This document shows, one piece after another, positions 53,131 to 64,000 of a stretch of DNA of 64,000 nt. The notes under the pieces are model-generated. The model searched no databases. It was not told the origin of the DNA and worked only from the letters and a program-made list of their open reading frames with translations. The DNA is from Dioszegia crocea (taxonomy: Eukaryota > Basidiomycota > Tremellomycetes > Tremellales > Bulleribasidiaceae). Position 1 is the first letter of the stretch; each line of letters begins with the position of its first letter. The stretch lies in the NCBI GenBank assembly GCA_001600615.1, contig BCKK01000004.1:1537316-1601315 (forward strand). Direction: 5' to 3'. The position numbers were made by a program, and so were the translations under genes.

Positions 53131-55568
53131 CTACGCACCAACAGTCCCGGCCCGACCTACAGGCACCATCGGACTACCCAGACCCGCCGTATCAGCCTTC
53201 CGCGCACCCGTCGACCGGCCCTTCCTAAGATCCTTGATACTCGCCTTGGGCGGCCGTTGCCAGAACTTGACCTGGGCAGAGCGTGAGATGGTGACGATGG
53301 CATTGGGCGACATGTGGACTGAAGTGAGAAGATTGCCTTCCACCACGCGAGCCTGATCATTAGCAAAGGGTCATGTTTTACAAGGAAGGAACAAAGACTC
53401 ACCAGAACAGGCTGCAAGAGCGCGACTTCGCTGCGAGGCGGGGCAGGGTGATATCTCTCCTTGGCTGCTGACTGCTCCTCGCCTTCCTTTGCGAGAGACA
53501 ACGTCGACGCTCCGCCGTGCGGCAGTCGATGTTGAGATCCGTGTCCATTTGGCAGATGACCGTGGTGTCTTGGTCGATGCAATGAAGCGGCAGTAAAGTC
53601 CCACTGTCACTGTCAGCTTACGCACCGGTGCTCACGACAGTCCACATAGCTTACCAAGAGCAACTTTGCATCCTCGCCCACACTTCCAAATCTGTAACCA
53701 CCACCGCCGCCTCCACCCGGCGTAGGATCGAAAGCTATGCAAGTGACGAACGCTGAGTGGCCCTGGCATCGTGCGACCAGACGTTGTTCCCTCGGCGAAT
53801 AGATTTGAATGAGATCGTCTTGTCCGCCAACAGCTACGAATCGGGAGTCGGGAGACCATGCCACCTGAGAATAATGAGCATGTGTCACACGTGGACGAGA
53901 AGTGACTTACGCAGTTCAGCGACGCGTAGTACCCCGCAAAAGTATCCTCTAGTCTCTCTTCCGCCATGTCAATCAAGCGCAACATCCCATCTGCGAAGAC
54001 GGCGGCTAGAAGTCGGCCATCGGGAGAATATGACATGGCTGTTGAGTCAGCATAATGTCGGCCTGTAGTGAAGAGGACTCACCGGTGATAGGCTTTCTGC
54101 CGACCTTATACGCCGCAGTGGGGTTCTTACCAGCCCACGGACTCCGCTCCGCCTCGCCCACATTCTTCTTCCCTCCCGCTCCCTGGGGCTGAGCCAACTG
54201 AGCCCAATCCTCATTCTTCCAAATCATCATGCTATCCTCCCCTCCATCGGAAGAGCTGCCACTGGCGCTCGTCCCGGATGTGCTCCCGTGACCATTACCA
54301 TTCCCGTTCTCTTGCGTTTTACTCTGTCCGTCAAAGTGCGTCACCCACGGTAAGGCAGAGTTGGAAATTGTGGTTATGGGGTCTTCGGCGAATAGGTTGA
54401 ATTGTAGAACGGTGTTGTCTGCGAATGCGGCGGTAAAGTGTTGGGGTTGACGGGGATCGTAGTTTATAGATACAACAGCGGTGTTGTTTAGTAGACCCTG
54501 ATCGGTCAGTCTGTGCTGCCAGAGTTGAGCTAGTGTTGGACTTACACCCTTGTTGATCCGACTGTACTTCCCTGCTATGAAGTCTAGCCAGACGATGTCC
54601 CCTGTTACGAAACCGACAATGATATCTAGGCGTTCTGGACTGGCTGTAATTGGTGAGACGGCATGACAGGTGGGCACGACGGAGAAAGTCACGCGAGCGA
54701 AGGGTTCCTAGGGATCAGCACAGACACTAGCCAGCTTCTCAGCGCGGCTCACCTTGATCTTCCCTCCCTCTTCGCCCCATCCGAACGTGCGGCCCAAATT
54801 CCAGAACCCCCATCTGACCCACTCCCCACTCCCATTCTTCGCCCGTTCCGCAATGAGCTTCGGCAAATTATCCGCCGCCTGCAACCTCGTCACAAATGTC
54901 GAGTTTGATGACCTCAGCCCCGTCTTGGGTCTAGGCAACGCAGCTAGGGCGTTGGGCGCGACTGCCGCTGTAGCTCGGGCGAACGGGTTTCTCTTGCCCG
55001 ATGCAGCCTGTGGAAGGGCAGTGAGCGGTACCTCCATGATCGGAGCAAGCTCCGCCGACGGCTCGTCCGATCCTGAAGATACTGACGCCTCGTACCCTGG
55101 CATAGTCCCCGGCGCAGCATTTCCCGGTGCTCCGCCAGGACCGCCCATACCGAGCATTGATCCCAATCCGCCCCCTGCGCCCTTGGGTGGGAACCATACA
55201 TTCACCCAGGACATCTTGACTGGGTACGCGGGCTGGACTTGGCCATTCACCACTGAAGTCCCGAATGACATGGCGGTCTGAGCTGGGGGCGGCGCGTTCG
55301 CGGGCGGAGGTACGATGAATCCGCCGGCACCGCCCAGCATAGTCGCTGCGACAGAAGGCATTGCTGGGCGGTAGTCGCCGTATGGTAATGGCGCGACTGG
55401 GGTACCGATGGATGGGAAAAGGTCTTTGTTTATGGTGTAGGCGCCCTCGGGGGCGTGGATTGTATCGGGTAAGTCGGGGATAGGGACGACGGGTACAGGC
55501 GGTGCTGCGGGTCGGGGNGGGGGCAGCCGGGGCATATAACTCTGGGGAGGTGGGATATAGAGCTCCAT
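53131..55568 (-). CDS. creC: CreC/WDR20-type WD40 protein
   Basis: Seven exons on minus: 54753-55568, 54546-54707, 54083-54497, 53911-54038, 53655-53864, 53403-53603, 53131-53352; 717 aa. The N-terminal ~230 residues are Pro/Gly-rich. WD40 material follows: ERLDIIVGFVTGDIVWLDFI, VVSINYDPRQPQHFTAAFAD, MSYSPDGRLLAAVFADGMLRLID, CVAWSPDSRFVAVGGQDDLIQIYS, GHSAFVTCIAFDP, YRFGSVGEDAKLLLWDF and VHMSPNAIVTISRSAQVKFW. This spacing and the 'DPR-P--F' block fit CreC/WDR20, which in Aspergillus partners the deubiquitinase CreB in carbon catabolite control. One base in exon 1 is undetermined (55518), leaving one residue near position 17 unknown. Confidence 0.85.
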
Positions 55569-56352
55569 CTTGGCGATTGATTACGGAGTGGAGAGAATGA
55601 CCTAGAGTGTAATGTGTATAGACAACTGGCTGCGAATAGTGAGATGAGGTTCGACAGTATGGTCGAGCGATCGCTGCTCCAGCGCCAGCTCGGACACGAA
55701 CGGCCCGACCCGTCAGGGTAATTAATCCGGGTTTCCTCCGGAATGTATTTCCGCCCCACGGCTGTCCCCGTGGGGGAGAGTGGGGAAGGAGCGAAGCTTA
55801 GGAAGTGGCAGTCGATCGCTAACATACTCATACATCACTCGAGCACAGTGCAGTACAGTACAGCCATGCTACCAGGGACGTCTACGGTACACTGCAGCAG
55901 CACGCAAAGCCGATGTCAGGTGTCATGACTGGTCGAATTTGATGCTGTTCGATACCGCAGGATCGGCAAGGGAGCCTAGGCTGGCTCCCACTTCGGCGGC
56001 GCTCCAAACATCACTTCGGCAGACTGTGTGAGACACTCACACATCCGTCTGTGCGCCACTCGTCGCAAATGATAGCTTCCAAGGGATGTATAGAGGAAAG
56101 GCAAAGGTATGTATGGTTTTGCCGGAGTCGGCATATCCTTTGGATCAACAGTCCCTTTGGTTGAATGATCTTCTACGCTAATTGCGGGACAACAACAAAG
56201 CCTCTTCTGACATCCTTACTACATATTCATCCGACTGTAGCCGACAACTCGCACGCCCTCTATCAAAACCTGTAGTCGACAACTCGCACTCCCTTTATCA
56301 AACAATTCTTACCTGAATATACCCTACAGACGTAACAACGAGACCTCTCAAA
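55569..56352. other. Divergent intergenic region
   Basis: 784 bp between the starts of CreC-like (-) and DUF6699 (+) genes. Holds the tandem 35-bp repeat at 56235-56303. No gene seen. Confidence 0.5.
56235..56303. repeat. Two-copy tandem repeat, 35-bp period
   Basis: CTGTAG(C/T)CGACAACTCGCA is followed by CTCCCTTTATCAAA-type sequence, twice (starts 56235 and 56270), with about three mismatches. It lies 50-120 bp before a start codon, so probably in the promoter or 5' UTR. Confidence 0.7.
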
Positions 56353-57510
56353 ATGGCAATGATACCAAGCGGAAATGCTCGAGATGCGGCGATTACCATC
56401 GGTCCCTTCAAGCCCTCGTGAGTTGAGCGGTCGTCAACCTGCCTAGGTACACATCAGCTCACAGATCAGACGTCCAGGTTATGGGCCCGTGCTATCTTAC
56501 CTGCAAGCCGCTCAGCTGGAGACACCACTCAAAATTCACCCGCTGCTCAACCTAAGAACATGGGACCCTAAACCATATGGCAAGTACCTGGCTTGGAACA
56601 CAATCGAGGTGAGTATTGAGACTGCATATACAAACACAAGACTGAGACACTGACAAGACAGCACCCAATGTTTGCTGCTATCTGGGTTGACTACGATGAC
56701 ACGGAGACCGAATGTAAGTCGGCCGATCCGGGGCTAAAGGGACTAGCTGACTACGACAGGGATCAAAGAACGAGGCCAGCCTGCGACGTCGCCGATTGTG
56801 GAGGAGATCAACCTGGGCCATGTGGAGACGGGATGGTGTGTACGTGTGAGGAATAGAATGGTGAGTGGATCGATCCAAGGAGTTTCGGGATGGGTGTGCT
56901 GACCTCCGATAGGGCATTACATGGTATTTTCTTTCCTCACCGATGATATGAGAATGCTGACAGCCGACAGTGAAGACGTGCTCTTCGCTATGTAAGTCGA
57001 ATGATCATCCATTCCCGAGGCTAAAAGCTGATGATTCGCAGCTACGACTTCTACGCATCGCCACTGTACGTCGATGAGCTGGGTGAAATGCATCCTCGAG
57101 CTGTCAGAATTAGTGAGTCGTCTTCTTGTGATTGTAAGGTCTCTGCTAACTCAACAGTGGAGCAGCAATAGTGAGCTTTCTTATCTTGCTCACCTAGAAT
57201 TGCGATAGCTGATGGCTAGCTTCGAGAAACGAAGAATGGGCTTCTTTGACTTGATGGAAGGGTACAGAAAGTCGGACGCCTTGTTGGGTCAGGTAAGCTC
57301 CCTTTTCGAGCAGAGACGATACCTAAAGCTGACATCCCTAGACTTACTTCGAAGGCATTCACAACGGTAAGTTGATCAACCGTTCACCCTGGGTGGCTCA
57401 GAGGCCCCATATAAGCTGACACCGTAGATCCCGAGAGTGTCGAGCGACTCAAGGTGAAATACAACTATCACTGCTCCAATCTACTCCTACTGCGGCTTGG
57501 GGCTTCATGA
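56353..57510 (+). CDS. DUF6699-domain protein (217 aa)
   Basis: Eleven exons: 56353-56417, 56470-56608, 56662-56713, 56760-56860, 56913-56923 (11 nt), 56971-56991 (21 nt), 57042-57112, 57158-57170 (13 nt), 57220-57292, 57342-57366 (25 nt), 57428-57510. The spliced protein has LKIHPLLNLRTWDPKPY, INLGHVETGWCVRVRNRMGITCEDVLFAIYDFY and KSDALLGQTYFEGIH, the pattern of the basidiomycete DUF6699 domain ('HPLL--W-l', '--W-i-V-n--GvTv-DVL-aI', 'd-LG-t-F-Gi'). The family is expanded in mushrooms and relatives; its function is unknown. An extra splice after KVERLK-type sequence (57454) is possible, which would change the last 20 residues. Confidence 0.75.
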
Positions 57511-58028
57511 TCTCGAGGCCAGCTGTCACCAGGCGAGGAGATCCAGTGTTGTGTGTCGGTTGTCGAGGCTCGGGGCCGGATTTTCGCGTATACATATAAG
57601 GGCAGTAGAAAATGATGATATACATAGGAGGCAATAGTGCATGACCGTTGCATCCTCATGGCATGGCACATAGCGTACTCAAGGCATACGGATTACCCCG
57701 GATCAATCTGGACCCGGTGACTCCTCTTCCCCACATCTCCGCTGCGATTGAAGATCTTCTGCTCTGCTTTATCTTCTGCTTCAGCATTGATCATATCACA
57801 ACGGACAGCAGCTACGGATTGGGTCGGGTCTGCTTCTCGCAGAGAGCTAGCTTCCGTTTTTCCAATCACTTTCGTACATCACACAACCGACATACGGCTC
57901 GCGACAAAAGAAGGACCTCAGCCGACGCCTTTCTCCTCTGCCTTATGGCACATCTACTCGAACCTCGCCATCACATTGTTGATAGCTGCCAATAGTAGAC
58001 GCAATCTCAGCCACACGTCAACATCACC
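57511..58028. other. Intergenic spacer
   Basis: 518 bp; promoter of the BEACH gene. No supported gene. Confidence 0.5.
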
Positions 58029-61000
58029 ATGTTCAAGCTGTTGAAAGAATTCGCCAAGGCGCCCGAACCTCTCCTATCCGCCGGGTCCGGAACGCACAGC
58101 CCATACTCTGCGCATTCATCAGATGGCGGTGACCTGGCGTACAAACCGCGCTCGCGGTCCGGTACAGTCTCGCAGGCGTACAACGGGTCTGGTCCGTACT
58201 CGCGAGGCCACAGCCGGCAGAGCAGCGCCGCGGTGGAGGAAGCCAAGCCTGCAGAAGAGACAGATGCGGATGCCATGCGAGTTGTGCAGCTGTTGGCGGG
58301 ATTGAAGATGGCGAAGGGCGTCATGGATCACGTCGAGGTAGGTCATCCAAGGAGCAAGGTCATAATTCATGACTGATCTAGCAGAACTTCTCGCAGATAC
58401 TATCGACGAGAGCCAAGACGGAAACTAGACGGGCTTTCAGGCGACACGGCGGTTTCAAGATCCTGGTTCAGACATTTGAAGAGGGATTGATATGGAATCC
58501 TAAAGAAGGGGAAGATGAGGAAGTGGCGCAGGTCAATGAGGTACAGCGGATGGAGGGGATACGTCTGGCATTTGAGGTGTTGGCATGGGCACAGGGAGAT
58601 CGGGAGAGCGCCAGCGCTTTTGAGGTGAGTCCGATAGTCAGGCGCTCCACATGCCTGCATGCTAACTCTCCAGCGGTCTGGAGGCTACTCCTCCTTACTA
58701 CCGAAGCTTTACAAGCTATCACCATCACCTACAATCGCCCCTGAACAATCCTCCCCTTCAGCATCCACGACGCTGGAGCCTGCTCATCGGCCTACCTCCG
58801 CAATCCTCTCTGTCCTTCTCGCTCACATCTTCTCAAACAACTACACCATCTTATCGCTCTTTAGGTCCGACCTGACCGCAGCCGAGATTACCGAGAAGCT
58901 TGGCGAACCCGTATTGCGATGGCCAGGAGCACTACCCCTCCTACTATCTTACCTCTGGGGTCTTGATAGTACAATGGCTGGTCCCAGCATAAAAGGCAAG
59001 GAGAAGGCCGTCACCCGTGCTGGAAACCATGCTGGTGCTGGCCAATACGAGGACCTCGGCAGCCCGCATTTAAAGCTGGTCGAAACGACATTCCAGATTC
59101 TATCGGTCGCGCTGTCGAGCTCTACTTCCAATCTTTTCCTCATCCACACACATCTCCCCGACCTGCCCATGTTCCTGGCCGAGAGGCTGTTCGGCCCGAA
59201 GGCGAAGCGTCACTACGAAGCTACGTTCAACTCGCGGTACGACTGGGCACCGAAAGATAAGGGAGAGGTGGACGAGGCTGTGGTGAAGTGGCGTGCACCC
59301 TCTGCAGAGCTGAGAGTGGTATATCTCAAGATGCTAAAGAGACTGCTGGAAGCTGGGGTCTCCAGGGAGATGACTTGGAGACTGTACAGTCTTGTCAGAA
59401 GGGAGACAGCGCCGGTCGTGCGTGACTCTGCGTCCGGGGCGGCATCAGCAATTGGTACCCCCGAAATGACAGCGACAACACCGGTCAAGTCATCTTCAAC
59501 GCGGAAAGTTCCCGTTTCGCTCAAGCTACAATTACCGACCGACGAGGCAGAGACGGAGGATCTCCTCGACCTAGAGATTTTGGAGTTACTGCGACACGCC
59601 ATGAAGTCCAGATGGCCGAGCATGTTTGTCTTCACTGGGGAGAACGGCGAAGATGTTGGCGGTCTGGAATTGAAGGACATGGGGAGAGTATGGCCCAAAG
59701 CTGAACGAGGGCTGAACTTCAATGTGAGTTTACTTTTGGCTCCATGCTGAATATCAGTGCTGGCTTTACATCTCCAAGATGAATCACGCAATTACTCTCC
59801 TATCCTGCTCTCAAGCGGTATCGAAACACCCCTTCTTCCAGGTCAAAATTCTCGAAAACTCTCTCATCAGCATATCGACTTCAGGCAAAGCTGGGCCAGT
59901 CACCACCGAGCCTGAGGACATCGTATGCCAAGCCCCAGATGCTTTGGTACCGCACGGCCAGTGGGTTCATTTCGGCCTGAACTTCCGTCAACCGAAAGGC
60001 GCCGAGATCGGGGAGGTCCGACTCTATGTCAACGGAGCTCGTGTGGGCGTCATGCGGGTGCCATACCCTGTTTGCGTCCCGCCTGCTCCGGGAGCTGCCC
60101 CTCTGCTTGGCCAAAGACCGAGTGTGGCCCCGGAGGCTATCCGGATATCTGTTGCTAGGCCATTTGGCGGAAGTCACAGTCCGGCTGAAGGGGACGTTCC
60201 GACGGTGGGCAAGAGTGAAGAGAATGATTGGGTGCTCGGACGAGTGCTATTACTGGAGGATGCAGTGCCGGAAGATATCGTGTTGTTGATGTACCATTTG
60301 GTGAGTGTGCACTTTGATCATAGCTGATGAAAAGGGACCCCGATATGTTGGAAATCTACAAGAGCCTCTAGGCAAATTCTTGACCTGTAAGCCCATCTTT
60401 GCGGCTCCGCTGACACCTAGACTCGGCGGCAACATCTATAAACATATATCTTCATTCCCTCGCAAGAGAGACAAAGGACAGGCGGCTGTTCTCGCAGCCT
60501 GCAACTACTGTCCTTGTCAAAGCGATTCGAACCGGGCTTGCCATCCCGGAAGAGAATATACTCCTCTCGATCTCTGCCAAAGACGCATACACCTTTGACG
60601 GAATCGCTTACTGTGCAAACGGAGCGATACCCAACATCGCGCGCGCCAAGCAATTGCGTCAAGGCACGATCCGCCTGGAGGGCAGAGTCGAGGCGTTCTC
60701 CGCCATGAATCTAGACGAGACGACGTCAGCGGTTGGAGGCGGAACCGTGTTGCTGAAAATGGTCGATATGGCTAGGAGCACGGAGGAGTTGACTGCTTGT
60801 CTGAGTATTGTACGGGATATGATACAGGATAATTGGGCGGGAAGTGAAGAGATGGAGCGGATTCGTAAGTCTGCCATAAAGTCACAACGCTGATTTACCA
60901 GACGCTTTCGACCTGCTCGCTGCTATTTTAAAGCCCAAGATGGCTGGTCTCATTGATGTGCATTGTGCCAAGATCATACTGAGCATGCTAGGTATCCATG

Positions 61001-64000
61001 GCGAGAGCGCTTCGTACGTTGTCCCCTTCGGCTGTCATCAAGCTATGCTGATCTTTAGCTCGGCATGCGTCAACAACTCTGTCGCCTATCGCGCTCTCGG
61101 TCTCGACTTTGAGCTCTGGTCTTCCGCGCCCCTAGGTGTTATATCAATCTATCTTCAGCATTTCGAACATCTCCTTTCGACTTCGAAACACGCCCGCTAC
61201 AACATCCTTCGGACATTCCAGAAGTCCGCGATAGTGAAGAAAATCCTCTTCGCCCTTCGCTCCGGCTTCTTTGACGCTGCCGCACTGCAGATGGTGGTCG
61301 ACACGCTTGTTCTGGCTCTGACTGCCAGATGGAGTGCAGAAGAAGCGATAAAACCAACATTTTCATACCTCATCACTGCTCTATGTCAAGCAAATCTCGT
61401 CGTCGGTTCCGTCTCCCTCACTGAGACTCCTCCGTCCCAACTTGGAGCTGCCCTCGTCCTCTCATCCATCGCGAGCCTGGTGGAAGATGATCAACGCTTG
61501 ATCAAGCTCAATCGAGCCATAGCCCTCCATCGTCTACTCGTCATCTTCATCTCCAGCAATTCAGCATACTACGTCATCATCCCTTGCCTCCGCATTCTGA
61601 AGCAATGCCTCATCACTCCCGGTGTCGAGAGTTTTCACCGATCGTTCGAGGGCGAAGGAGGATTCGCGCTCGTTGGACGGACGCTCGGCCCGATCTGGCG
61701 CGAGGACATACAGGACCTCGTCTTTGACATGCTGATCGACCCAGCACAGGTGGATGGGCCTCTAGTATGCTCGTCGATGGTACCAGTCATCACGACAGCG
61801 ATCGAGACTTTGATGGCGGCCGCTGGGGAGACGGATGATGCGGGTCGTCCTACACACACTAGAACTAGATCTGGGACGGTCACTTCCGTGCGATCTATGG
61901 CGATCACTCCCCTTGTGATAGGTGAGCTACCCACCATGCCCGGCTCACGCTTCTCAGCCGATTCTGTCGAGGACGATGACAGGCTACGGTCGATCTTGAA
62001 ACGGACAACTACGCTGTTCCGCGATTCAGCTGCTTTCCGACGTGCGATGTCTACCAAGCGCGTTGAGTCAATGCTGCCGTACTTTGCCGACTTTGCCGCC
62101 GTATCCGGTTCGAAAGGTCGACCAGGCGTCATAGGCCAGCGACGAGCAGCTGCCGAGTGGTTGTCAGCCATTCTGGAGCTTGGGAAATCCAAGTTGCCAA
62201 ACGCTCTCATTGAACAGGTTAGTCCTCAATATATCGTTTACTGATATTCCAGATCACACTCGTTCGCGAACAACTCAATATGGTACCGAACTCGCCTCAG
62301 TCTGCGCAGTCGGCACTGCCTACAAGCCCGACGATTTCTAGTCCCGTCCGCAGACCATCGTCGGCTGGATATTTTGGAACATCGATAACAAGCCGGATGG
62401 GTCCTTCACCCTCCGCGCCGGCTGGATTCCCTGCTGGATTTGAACCTCTTCGAAGGCGACCCTCTACCGAAGCTACTATCGGACGGATGCGAGGGGCGTT
62501 TGAGAAGAAGATCCCACTTCAGCGAACCCTGACGGGCGAGTCGGTCCTTGAAGGCGGCAAGGATAAGAATGCTGCGTGGAAATTGATCATCATTCAAACG
62601 GATCTGCAGAGTCACAGCAAGATGACGCTTGAGCGGTGAGTCCTTTCATAAATGATGCTGATGAGTTAGCAAAGAGCACTGGCGGAGATTAGGGCAGCAG
62701 GATTGGCCGAAGCAAGCTGCGCAACTATGGCAGGAGAATGGGCTTTGGCCTGTCGAGGGTCAACCTGTTCTTTGGCGATTAGACGGCAGTGAGGGGCCAC
62801 TGCGGATGAGGAACCGCCTCGAACGTATCAATGCGGCGCCAGAGGCTGGACTATCCCGGACTCGAGCGAGAATACGGGATGCAATCCCGGCAGTGGATGA
62901 GTTATCTTCCGCTGTATCAAGGATCAATCTAGCGCCATGGGAGGATCCTTTCGCACTTGCTCTAGGCGAAGCAAGCAGTATAGCGGAAGAAGGCGGTGAG
63001 TCGAGATCCGTCGCAAAATAAAATTCGGCCGCTGATAAGCAGAATCGGGAATATCATTGGCTGGTATCGAGGCCGAACCACCGACATCCGTCACTCCGGC
63101 CACCATCGACACTGCTGATGATGATTCCTTCGTCGAGGTTGACGAGGTCAAAGACGATAAGATGGGACGCATCGCGAAGACTCTCCAAGCTGGAGACGTG
63201 GTGGAGCAGGCACATGTAAGTGATCTACCCTGGTGAAATGGATTGATGCTGACAAGCAGAACATTGTGCGGATAGTCGGCGTCGATGCTTGTCGTAAGTT
63301 CCTCCTTTTGCCGACCGTCAAACTTGCTTACACCTCACAGCTGGTCTGCTGATCTTCGGAAAGAAGAACATGTACTTGATCGACAGTCTCGTCTATACCG
63401 CCGAGGGCGTAGTAATCGATGCCAAAGATGCGCCTAAAGATATTCTATCTATCCCCTCTGGGACATTGGTGGAGCTCGATCCCGCCGACCAACTAAGTCT
63501 GCGATGGTGAGTTCATCATTCGCTGTCACTGGAAAGACTGCTGATAGATCCAGGTCATACAACGAGATCGTCGAATGCAACAAGCGAGCCTTCCTATTCC
63601 GAGATGTCGCGTGAGTTGTCTGCGCTGAATATCGTTTCGAAGCTGATATTTCAGCTTGGAGCTGTACTTCTCCGATAAGCGTAACTTCCTCGTGGTGTGC
63701 AAAGATCAACGAGAACGGCATATGATGGTTTCGAAGCTGCAAAGCAAGGACGAGCATCGCGATGCTATTTCTCGGTCGGTCATTGGCAACTTCGTCTTGG
63801 ACACTGTCTCGAGAGCGACAGATAGGGCCGAGCAGCAATTGGCTATCATGACGAAGAAATGGCAGACTCGGGAAATCTCCAATGTGAGTCGATTGATTGC
63901 CGGGTCCATACTCGAGCTGATGGACCAGTTCGCATACCTGCAATTGTTGAATCAGCATGCGAACCGAACTCCCAATGGTGAGTAATTGGTCGGCCCGCCC
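58029..64000 (+). CDS. BEACH-domain protein (Bph1/LYST/neurobeachin-like), 5' part
   Basis: Sixteen exons lie in the window: 58029-58337, 58385-58624, 58674-59723, 59758-60300, 60335-60386, 60421-60864, 60902-61013, 61059-62217, 62253-62635, 62670-62995, 63043-63215, 63260-63293, 63341-63506, 63554-63610, 63655-63883, 63929-63977; about 1775 residues, open at the right edge. Residues 534-714 form a concanavalin-like module (CWLYIS, HGQWVHFGLNF, VRLYVNGARVG). The middle is an armadillo-like helical region. NGLWPV ... EGPLRMRNRLER leads into a PH-BEACH domain (GLLIFGKKNMYLID, RAFLFRDVALELYFSDKRNFLVVC). The BEACH domain starts with KKWQTREISNFAYLQLLNQHANRTPN and is cut off. Such proteins act in vesicle fusion/fission and sorting. 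Confidence 0.92.

Noticed and set aside
1..64000. CRISPR arrays, rRNA genes, prokaryotic operons or integrated viral genes
   Set aside because: No regularly spaced repeats, rRNA-like or capsid/replication-type sequences were seen; the window is ordinary fungal nuclear DNA.

Overview
The window reads as nuclear DNA of a basidiomycete fungus, most likely a Tremellomycete (Cryptococcus/Kwoniella-like). Genes are dense and on both strands. Almost every gene is cut by 45-70 nt GT-AG introns with CTGAC/CTAAC-type branch points 8-20 nt before the acceptor. Gene types include fused ADE5,7, a Dam1/DASH subunit, DUF6699, Opy2 and fungal-type FAD amine oxidases. I rebuilt exon chains by eye from splice signals, frame phase and family conservation. 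There is a 40-N assembly gap at 3247-3286 and one ambiguous base at 55518.

Layout, left to right (- means minus strand). 0-7.3 kb: small secreted Ala/Gly/Ser protein (-), mitochondrial phosphate carrier (+), 68-aa membrane protein (+), assembly gap, repeat-rich stress-type protein (-), F-box-like protein (-). 7.6-14.1 kb: haspin kinase (-) and INCENP (+), head to head with 284 bp between their start codons. 14.8-24.6 kb: single-pass membrane protein (+), plasma-membrane H+-ATPase (+), Lys/Glu-rich nuclear-type protein (+). 24.8-28.5 kb: two tandem FAD amine oxidase paralogues (-). 28.5-31.8 kb: poorly conserved stretch with a DUF3435-like (tyrosine-recombinase-fold) gene and a ~526 bp imperfect palindrome. 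31.8-39.6 kb: CASTOR-like double-ACT protein (+), ADE5,7 (-), phosphoglucomutase (+). 40.7-46.8 kb: OPY2-like membrane anchor (+), an unrecognised gene (-) carrying a 196-bp copy of a phosphoglucomutase exon inside an intron, and a Cys-cluster protein (-). 47.9-57.5 kb: Ysc84 (+), glycine cleavage H protein (-), CWC15 (-), SPC19 (+), CreC-type WD40 protein (-), DUF6699 protein (+). 58.0 kb to the end: the first 16 exons of a BEACH-domain protein (+), cut by the window edge.

Functional themes: mitosis (haspin, INCENP, Spc19), with haspin and INCENP acting in one pathway and sharing a promoter region; sugar and one-carbon/purine metabolism (PGM, ADE5,7, GcvH); nutrient and osmotic signalling (CASTOR-like, CreC-like, Opy2); membrane transport and trafficking (Pma1, phosphate carrier, Ysc84, BEACH). 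The points most worth checking are the haspin/INCENP pair and the Asn-to-Gln change in the haspin catalytic loop, the phosphoglucomutase exon copy inside a neighbour's intron, the split start codon and isolated stop codon of phosphoglucomutase, the DUF3435/palindrome region, and perfect hairpins between convergent genes.
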